Shown here in pieces: positions 6,809-12,070 of a stretch of DNA of 12,070 bases. Both the position numbers and the translations under genes were made by a program. Origin of the DNA: Rhodobacterales bacterium UBA3077 (GTDB lineage: Bacteria; Pseudomonadota; Alphaproteobacteria; Rhodobacterales; Rhodobacteraceae); NCBI GenBank assembly GCA_002366685.1, contig DFBP01000014.1, positions 7,895-19,964 on the forward strand. The letters are read 5' to 3'. Position 1 is the first letter of the stretch. Every line of letters starts with the position of its first letter. The notes below the pieces were generated by a model. The model had not been told where the DNA came from and searched no databases. It saw only the letters and a program-made list of their open reading frames with translations.

Positions 6809-6830
6809 GTTTCCCCCTCGGGAAATCACT

Positions 6831-6859
6831 CCGGTCGCGCGTAGGCGCGGCCGGCTTTT
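6831..6859 (+). terminator. Terminator-like hairpin between the binding protein and livH
   Basis: A 10-bp stem pairs 6831-6840 with 6845-6854 (one T-G wobble) around a GTAG loop and is followed by CTTTT (6855-6859). The U-tract is short, so partial termination or an mRNA-stabilising 3' hairpin is more likely than a full stop. This is a common way of making binding protein in excess over permeases. The livH Shine-Dalgarno (GGAG, 6893-6896) lies beyond it. Confidence 0.65.
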
Positions 6860-6907
6860 CTGCAAATGAGCAGACCTTATTTCATGTAAAACGGAGCGGG
6901 CCGAACC

Positions 6908-7951
6908 ATGGACGCCATCCTTCTGCAACTTCTTAACGGACTAGACAAAGGCAGCGCTTATGCGCTGATCGCTCTTGGCCTGACCCTGATTTTCGGCACG
7001 CTTGGCGTGGTCAACTTTGCCCACGGGGCCTTGTTTATGATCGGCGCTTTTATCGCGGTTTCCTTTTCCAAGCTCATGGAAATTTCCAAAATTACCATTG
7101 ATCCGGACAAAGTGGATTTTCTTGGCAATCCGGCCAAGATCAAAACCCCTTATGTGATTGAGTGGTTCGGGAATTTCGGGCATTGGCTTGTCGAATGGTC
7201 GGTGCCTGTTTCGGTTCTTCTTGCCATTCCGATAATGATTCTGATCGGGATCATTATGGAGCGCGGGTTGATCAAACACTTTTATAATCGCCCACATGCA
7301 GACCAGATTCTGGTAACCTTCGGGCTGGCGATTGTGTTGCAAGAGACCATCAAATTGTTTTTCGGTGCCAACCCGATCCCGCAGTCATCACCTGACCTAC
7401 TTAAAGGCTCGGTCGATTTCGGGGTTTTGGTCGGATTTGCTGAAAATACGATTATCTACCCGCTCTGGCGACTTGTGTACTTCTGTTTCTCAGCGGTTTT
7501 GATTGCGAGCGTATTTGCTTTCCTGCGTTTCACAACCTTTGGTATGGTGGTGCGCGCCGGGATGGAAGACCGCGAAACCGTGGGCTTATTGGGCATAAAT
7601 ATCGACCGGCGTTTTACCATTATGTTTGGCGTAGCGGCGGCTGTGGCCGGGACTGCTGGTGTTATGTATACCCCGATCAATCCACCAAATTACCACATGG
7701 GCATGGACTTTCTTGTGCTTAGTTTTGTGGTGGTTGTGGTTGGCGGCATGGGTAGCCTTCGCGGCGCCATTGCTGCAGGTTTTCTCCTTGGTATTATGGA
7801 GAGCTTCGCTTCGATGCCATTGATCAAAGATGCAATTGCCGCCATCGGCTTGCCGAGTATTGACCAAATTATCATCTATCTTGTGGCTGTTGTTGTTCTG
7901 CTTGTGCGTCCGCGCGGGTTGATGGGCAAAGCCGGCGTGATGGAGGAGTAA
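6908..7951 (+). CDS. livH: HAAT-family ABC transporter permease, LivH-like
   Basis: The 347-residue inner-membrane permease forms the channel with the LivM-like protein. Family motifs are GSAYALIALGLTLIFG (15-30) with VVNFAHGALFMIGA (34-47), RPHADQILVTFGLAIVLQE (128-146), RAGMEDRE..GLLGIN (216-231), and the cytoplasmic ATPase-contact loop GGMGSLRGAIAAG (279-291), ending in VRPRGLMGK. It is longer than E. coli LivH (about 308 residues) because of a hydrophilic insert at about 54-97, between the second and third membrane segments. The insert probably faces the periplasm and could contact the binding protein. The ATG has GGAG about 11 nt upstream. The stop is 3 nt before livM, whose Shine-Dalgarno lies inside the end of livH, which implies coupled translation. 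The family is certain; livH as a name reflects family, not proven amino-acid specificity. Confidence 0.95.
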   Translation: MDAILLQLLNGLDKGSAYALIALGLTLIFGTLGVVNFAHGALFMIGAFIAVSFSKLMEISKITIDPDKVDFLGNPAKIKTPYVIEWFGNFGHWLVEWSVPVSVLLAIPIMILIGIIMERGLIKHFYNRPHADQILVTFGLAIVLQETIKLFFGANPIPQSSPDLLKGSVDFGVLVGFAENTIIYPLWRLVYFCFSAVLIASVFAFLRFTTFGMVVRAGMEDRETVGLLGINIDRRFTIMFGVAAAVAGTAGVMYTPINPPNYHMGMDFLVLSFVVVVVGGMGSLRGAIAAGFLLGIMESFASMPLIKDAIAAIGLPSIDQIIIYLVAVVVLLVRPRGLMGKAGVMEE

Positions 7952-7954
7952 GAG

Positions 7955-9109
7955 ATGAAACTTATGAACGACCGTACCCTTTTGATCATTTTTGCTGCCT
8001 TTGTATTGGCCGCACCGCTGATCTTTGCACCCACCGGCGCCGCTTATCCTGACTTGTTGCAACGTTTTGCGATCTACGGGATTTTTGCGATCGGTTTTAA
8101 CATCCTGTTCGGCCTGACCGGCTATCTCTCCTTTGGTCACGCGGCCTTTCTGGGGGTTGGTTCTTATGCCTCTGTCTGGATGTTCAAACTGCTGACCATG
8201 AACATCATTCCGGCGTTGATACTGGCTGTTGTGATGGCCGGGCTGTTTTCGCTGATTATCGGCTACGTAAGCCTGCGGCGCTCGGGAATCTACTTCTCGA
8301 TCCTGACTCTGGCTTTTGCGCAGATGAGCTATAACCTTGCTTACTCTGTGCTCACCCCGCTGACCAATGGCGAAACCGGCTTGCAGCTTCGGCTGGACGA
8401 CCCGCGGTATCTTGACGGAGCCAGCGTTGAAGGTACGCTCCCCTCAACCAACCTCTTTGGGTTGGAGATGAAGGAAGTGTTCTGGAACCCGAACATCCTT
8501 GGGTATGATTTGCAATTTAACTACGGATACTACGTTTGCGCCGTGCTGTTGATCGCCTCATTCTATATCGCCATGCGCATTTTCCGCTCACCCTTCGGGC
8601 TGATGCTGCGTGCGGTGAAAACCAACCAGAACCGGCTAAGATATACCGGTATCAACACACGCCCCTACACGCTTACTGCTTTTGTAATCTCGGGCATGTT
8701 TGCCGGTTTGGCAGGAGGCTTGTTGGCCACAATGGACCCGTTGGCAGGTGCCGAGCGCATGCAGTGGACCGTTGGCGGTGAGGTGGTGCTGATGGTGGTT
8801 CTCGGCGGGATGGGCACGTTGATCGGGCCGATCCTCGGGGCCGTGTTTATCAAGTATTTTGAAAACATCTTCTCGAAAATCAACGAAGGCGTGCTGCACA
8901 GTTGGTTTGCTATAATGCCGGAATGGCTCGACAATACACTGGTTGCCATTGTCTCGCCGTTTGTTGGTAAAGGCTGGCATCTCACCCTCGGGGCGTTGTT
9001 CATGATTGTTGTGATCTTCCTGCCCGGTGGGCTGGTTGATGGCGCAAAACGCATCGGTGGCTGGATCACCGGTGCCAACCGGCGCAAAGCCAAAGCGGAG
9101 GCCGAGTAA
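7955..9109 (+). CDS. livM: HAAT-family ABC transporter permease, LivM-like
   Basis: The 384-residue protein is the second transmembrane subunit. After an N-terminal helix (about 8-26) come the LivM motifs FGLTGYLSFGHAAFLGVGSYA (52-72), RSGIYFSILTLAFAQ (109-123), FRSPFGLMLRAVKTN (210-224) with RLRYTGIN (227-234), and the ATPase-contact loop GGMGTLIGPILGA (284-296). A polar stretch at about 135-190 is larger than in short LivM proteins and probably forms a periplasmic loop. The C-terminus is a basic tail (NRRKAKAEAE). A GGAGG at 7942-7946 precedes the ATG, and a second in-frame Met at residue 4 is a possible start. The stop overlaps the livG start as TAATG (9107-9111). The family is certain, the substrate unproven. 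Confidence 0.95.
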   Translation: MKLMNDRTLLIIFAAFVLAAPLIFAPTGAAYPDLLQRFAIYGIFAIGFNILFGLTGYLSFGHAAFLGVGSYASVWMFKLLTMNIIPALILAVVMAGLFSLIIGYVSLRRSGIYFSILTLAFAQMSYNLAYSVLTPLTNGETGLQLRLDDPRYLDGASVEGTLPSTNLFGLEMKEVFWNPNILGYDLQFNYGYYVCAVLLIASFYIAMRIFRSPFGLMLRAVKTNQNRLRYTGINTRPYTLTAFVISGMFAGLAGGLLATMDPLAGAERMQWTVGGEVVLMVVLGGMGTLIGPILGAVFIKYFENIFSKINEGVLHSWFAIMPEWLDNTLVAIVSPFVGKGWHLTLGALFMIVVIFLPGGLVDGAKRIGGWITGANRRKAKAEAE

Positions 9110-9867
9110 TGGGTATTCTTGAAGTCCAGAACGTCAACAAGCATTTTGGCGGCTTGCACGCGCTAAACAACGTGAATCTAGACGTTGAGCAAGGCTCGGT
9201 GCATGCATTGATCGGGCCAAATGGTGCCGGGAAGTCCACCTTCCTCAACTGCTTGATCGGCAAGCTCAAGCCGGACACGGGCAGCGTTAAGTTCAATGGC
9301 GAGCCAGTGCTTGGCAAAGCGCCACACGAGATCAACCAACTCGGCGTTTCACGGGTGTTTCAAACCCCCGAGATATTTGGCGAACTGAGTGTATTTGAAA
9401 ACGTGATGATCCCTTGCCTGGCCCATCGGGATGGTGCCTTTAAGATCAACGCTTTTTCAATGGTGATGAAAGACAAGGAAATCCGTCAGAAGGCAGAGGA
9501 TATTCTGGAAGACATGGGGATGAAGGACAAAATGAACCTTCACTCCGGTTCGCTTTCCCGCGGAGACAAGCGCCGCCTAGAGATGGCGATGTGCCTCGTG
9601 CAGGAGCCCAAGCTGCTTTTGCTCGACGAACCGACCGCCGGCATGGCGCGGGCCGATACCAATAACACCATCGATCTGCTCAAGCATATCGGGGAAACAC
9701 GGGGTATCACCAAGGTAATTATCGAGCATGACATGCATGTTGTGTTTAGCCTGGCCACTACCATTTCAGTGCTGGCGCAGGGGGCGATTATCGCTGAAGG
9801 GCTACCTGAAGATATCAAAGGCCACCCGAAGGTGCGCGAAGCCTATCTTGGGGAGGCAGAGGTATGA
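9109..9867 (+). CDS. livG: ABC transporter ATP-binding protein, LivG-like
   Basis: The 252-residue cytoplasmic ATPase pairs with the LivF-like subunit to drive the permease. Walker A is GPNGAGKST (36-44), the Q-loop glutamine is Q85 in RVFQTPEIF, Walker B is LLLLDE (169-174) followed by PTAGM, and the switch histidine is H207 in IIEHDM. The ABC signature is unusual: residues 149-153 read LSRGD where LivG/UrtD proteins normally have LSxGQ or LSxGE. The second glycine of the signature is kept, so ATP binding is probably retained. The C-terminal GLPEDIKGHPKVREAYLGE is typical of LivG. It overlaps livM by one base (TAATG) and livF by four (ATGA), which fits equimolar translation of the two ATPases. 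Confidence 0.95.
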   Translation: MGILEVQNVNKHFGGLHALNNVNLDVEQGSVHALIGPNGAGKSTFLNCLIGKLKPDTGSVKFNGEPVLGKAPHEINQLGVSRVFQTPEIFGELSVFENVMIPCLAHRDGAFKINAFSMVMKDKEIRQKAEDILEDMGMKDKMNLHSGSLSRGDKRRLEMAMCLVQEPKLLLLDEPTAGMARADTNNTIDLLKHIGETRGITKVIIEHDMHVVFSLATTISVLAQGAIIAEGLPEDIKGHPKVREAYLGEAEV

Positions 9868-10589
9868 ACGACAATACACATACGCCGGTTTACATGTCTG
9901 TGCATGACATCCACGCTTATTATGGTGAAAGCTATATCGTGCAGGGTGTGTCGTTTAACATCCACGAAGGCGAGATTTTGGCGCTTCTGGGCCGCAACGG
10001 TGCCGGTAAAACCTCGACTTTGCGCAGCATTGCGCGGTTGGCCGACCCAATGCTCACCCATGGTGAAATCTGGCTCGACCACCAACCGATTCACGAAATG
10101 AAAAGCTACCAGGCTTCACAGGCGGGTATCGGACTGGTACCGGAAGATCGCCGAATTATTCCGGGCCTTTCGGTTGAGGAAAACCTGAAGCTTGCCCAGA
10201 TTGCACCGCCTCATGGTTGGACAATCGACCGGATTTTTGAATTATTTCCGAGGCTCAAGGAGCGGCGCAAACAGGATGGCGTTACGCTCTCGGGCGGCGA
10301 ACAGCAGATGTTGGCTATTGGCCGCGCTTTGGCGCGCGATTTGAAATTGCTGCTTCTGGACGAGCCTTATGAAGGCCTCGCCCCCGTAATTGTGCAGGAA
10401 ATCGAGAAAACCTTGCTTGAGATCAAGGAACTAGGCATCACCACGATTATTGTTGAGCAGAACGCTGTTGCCGCACTCAAGCTCTCAGACAGGGCAGTGA
10501 TTCTCGATACCGGCAACGTAGTTTTTGACGGCACAGCGCAAGAGGTGCTGGACAATGAGCAGCTTCGCGAAGATTATCTGGCTATCTAA
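9864..10589 (+). CDS. livF: ABC transporter ATP-binding protein, LivF-like
   Basis: The 241-residue second ATPase has Walker A GRNGAGKTS (43-51), a full ABC signature LSGGEQQ (142-148), and Walker B LLLLDE (162-167) followed by PYEGLAP. The switch region is IIVEQN (195-200), with Gln in place of His, as is usual for LivF. The Q-loop region reads LVPEDRRIIPGLSVEENL (91-108), with Glu where many ABC proteins have Gln; this variant also occurs in LivF-like proteins as far as I recall. The start overlaps the livG stop (ATGA). Only 21 nt separate its stop from acs on the same strand, with a purine-rich AGGATCAAGG before the acs ATG and no terminator, so acs is very likely on the same transcript. 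Confidence 0.95.
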   Translation: MNDNTHTPVYMSVHDIHAYYGESYIVQGVSFNIHEGEILALLGRNGAGKTSTLRSIARLADPMLTHGEIWLDHQPIHEMKSYQASQAGIGLVPEDRRIIPGLSVEENLKLAQIAPPHGWTIDRIFELFPRLKERRKQDGVTLSGGEQQMLAIGRALARDLKLLLLDEPYEGLAPVIVQEIEKTLLEIKELGITTIIVEQNAVAALKLSDRAVILDTGNVVFDGTAQEVLDNEQLREDYLAI

Positions 10590-10610
10590 TTAGAAAACAG
10601 GATCAAGGTT

Positions 10611-12070
10611 ATGACTGAAACGCACATTCATCCGCCATCGGACGAAACCATTGCGCGCGCGCATATTGATGAGGCAAAATACAAAGAAATGTATGCCGCC
10701 TCGATTGCTGATCCAGACGCTTTCTGGGGTGAGCAGGCACGCGAGCGGCTCGACTGGATCACGCCATTCACCAAGGTTAAAAACGCCAGCTTTGATTACG
10801 ACAACCTGTCGATTAAATGGTTCGAAGACGGTGAGTTGAACGTGTGCGCCAACTGTGTTGACCGGCACCTGGAAACCCGTGGCGACCAGACAGCGATCAT
10901 TTGGGAATCAGACGATCCAACCGTAGACAGCAAGGTGACCTATAACGAGCTATACGAAAAGGTTTCTCGCCTCGCCAATGTTTACAAAAACCTTGGTGTC
11001 GGCAAGGGCGACCGCGTTGTGCTCTATATGCCGATGATTCCGGAAGCCGCCTATGCGATGCTGGCTTGTGCGCGCATTGGCGCGGTGCATTCCATTGTTT
11101 TTGCCGGTTTCTCACCTGAAGCGTTGGGCTCGCGTATCGCTGATTCCGGCGCCAAGTTGGTTGTTACTGCCGATGAAGCGCCGCGCGGTGGGCGCAATAC
11201 ACCGCTCAAGGCCAACGTGGACAAAGCGCTCGAAATCTCGGGTGACGTAACCACGCTGGTGGTGGCCCGCACCGGTGCCGACACCGGTCTGAAGGACGGC
11301 CGCGACTTTGACTATGATGAGCATATGGCCAAAGCCGATGCCGAATGCGCGCCGGAACCGATGAACGTGGAAGATCCGCTGTTTATCCTTTATACCTCCG
11401 GCTCAACGGGCAAGCCAAAAGGTGTGGTGCACTCCACCGGCGGCTACCTGCTCTACGCCATGATGACCCATCAATACGTATTTGATTACCATGATGGTGA
11501 TGTTTACTGGTGTACGGCCGATGTGGGCTGGGTGACTGGCCACAGCTACATTGTGTATGGCCCATTGGCCAATGGTGCGCAAACACTGATGTTTGAAGGC
11601 GTGCCGACTTACCCTGATGCGGGCCGATTTTGGCAGGTATGCGAAAAGCATAAGGTCAATATTTTCTATACTGCGCCAACCGCGATTCGGGCCCTGATGG
11701 GGCAAGGGGACGAGTTTGTGAACGGGTCTGACCTTTCCAGCCTTCGCACGCTAGGCTCGGTCGGTGAGCCGATCAACCCCGAAGCGTGGGAGTGGTATTA
11801 TCACATAGTTGGCAAAACCAATTGTCCGATCGTGGATACGTGGTGGCAAACAGAAACCGGTGGCATCATGCTTACCCCGCTACCCGGGGCGACAACGTTG
11901 AAGCCCGGCTCGGCGACCTTCCCGTTCTTCGGGGTTGAGCCGATTATCCTTGATCCGCAAAGCGGTAAGGAGATTCATACAATGGAAGCCGAAGGCGTAC
12001 TTTGCATGAAGGAAAGCTGGCCGGGGCAGATGCGCACCGTGTTTGGTGATCCGGCGCGCTTCAAATCTGC
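10611..12070 (+). CDS. acs: Acetyl-CoA synthetase (AMP-forming), 3' end beyond the window
   Basis: The frame is open from the ATG to the window edge, giving 486 residues of an enzyme normally about 650 long. It converts acetate, ATP and CoA to acetyl-CoA, AMP and pyrophosphate in the cytoplasm. The N-terminal Acs cap is present (FWGEQARERLDW, about 38-49), followed by PMIPEAAYAMLACARIGAVH, the adenylation P-loop YTSGSTGKPKG (261-271), the acetate/adenylate region TADVGWVTGHSYIVYGPL, VGEPINPEAW, and the DTWWQTETGG motif (409-418), which is characteristic of Acs. The tryptophan-rich WWQTE motif favours acetate over long acids, but propionate is possible. The truncation is the window end, not a mutation; the hinge and the acetylatable C-terminal lysine region lie outside. 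Linkage to livHMGF and to a ScfR-type regulator suggests induction by short-chain acids. Confidence 0.95.
   Translation, partial: MTETHIHPPSDETIARAHIDEAKYKEMYAASIADPDAFWGEQARERLDWITPFTKVKNASFDYDNLSIKWFEDGELNVCANCVDRHLETRGDQTAIIWESDDPTVDSKVTYNELYEKVSRLANVYKNLGVGKGDRVVLYMPMIPEAAYAMLACARIGAVHSIVFAGFSPEALGSRIADSGAKLVVTADEAPRGGRNTPLKANVDKALEISGDVTTLVVARTGADTGLKDGRDFDYDEHMAKADAECAPEPMNVEDPLFILYTSGSTGKPKGVVHSTGGYLLYAMMTHQYVFDYHDGDVYWCTADVGWVTGHSYIVYGPLANGAQTLMFEGVPTYPDAGRFWQVCEKHKVNIFYTAPTAIRALMGQGDEFVNGSDLSSLRTLGSVGEPINPEAWEWYYHIVGKTNCPIVDTWWQTETGGIMLTPLPGATTLKPGSATFPFFGVEPIILDPQSGKEIHTMEAEGVLCMKESWPGQMRTVFGDPARFKS

Noticed and set aside
6146..6928. 260-codon open frame antisense to the binding-protein gene
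   Set aside because: It lies opposite a clearly conserved gene with strong codon bias, which keeps the antisense frame open. Its translation shows no recognisable domain, and no ribosome site was seen.
9864..10589. LivF lacking the switch histidine as a degenerate ATPase
   Set aside because: Gln at this position (VEQN) is usual for LivF proteins, so it is not a defect.
5462..10589. Urea transporter (UrtABCDE)
   Set aside because: Although related in fold, there are no urease or urea genes nearby and the context is acs; the sequence alone does not support a urea assignment.
10611..12070. acs as a truncated pseudogene
   Set aside because: The frame is intact with all motifs in order and simply runs off the window.
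1..12070. CRISPR arrays, insertion sequences, prophage or tRNA-linked integration
   Set aside because: No repeated spacers, transposase, integrase, terminal repeats or tRNA-like sequence were seen on either strand.

Overview
The window looks like a chromosomal segment of an alphaproteobacterium, most likely of the Rhodobacterales/roseobacter group. That placement rests on protein character (alphaproteobacterial LivHMGF and Acs, a PccR/RamB-like XRE regulator, a CrbS/CbrA-like transporter-kinase), moderate GC content and tight gene packing. It is inference and not a species call. I see no rRNA, tRNA, insertion sequence, phage gene or CRISPR array.

Left arm (about 1-5267, all minus strand). 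Reading in the direction of transcription: an XRE-type regulator with a C-terminal short-chain fatty acyl-CoA regulator (ScfR/DUF2083-like) domain; a stand-alone CheY-like receiver that starts with TTG; a 76-residue two-helix membrane protein resembling DUF3311; an 887-residue SLC5-type symporter fused to a histidine kinase; and a Tat-exported MsrB. Gaps are 68, -4 (ATGA overlap), 3 and 74 nt. The receiver, small membrane protein and kinase are almost certainly one operon, and the XRE gene and msrB may be co-transcribed with them.

Centre (5268-5461). A 194-nt divergent control region carries a perfect 9-bp inverted repeat (centres 33 bp apart) and a cluster of TTTGCAAA-like boxes, the kind of site reported for ScfR regulators.

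Right arm (5462 to the end, plus strand). A Tat-type periplasmic binding protein, a terminator-like hairpin, then livH-livM-livG-livF with 3-nt gaps or overlaps, and 21 nt after livF an acetyl-CoA synthetase gene (acs) cut by the window end. Together this looks like a small-acid or amino-acid uptake system coupled to CoA activation.

Most interesting observation. Residues 131-181 of the XRE regulator align without gaps to the phospho-acceptor (DHp/HisKA) segment of the neighbouring kinase, 21 of 51 identical, including the phospho-acceptor histidine position, but the regulator has no ATPase domain. The receiver between the two genes has no output domain. This suggests a wiring in which kinase, free receiver and XRE/ScfR regulator are linked through a DHp-like docking module, possibly a variant of the CrbS/CrbR acetate switch, controlling the divergent uptake/acs operon. 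The link is inferred, not demonstrated.
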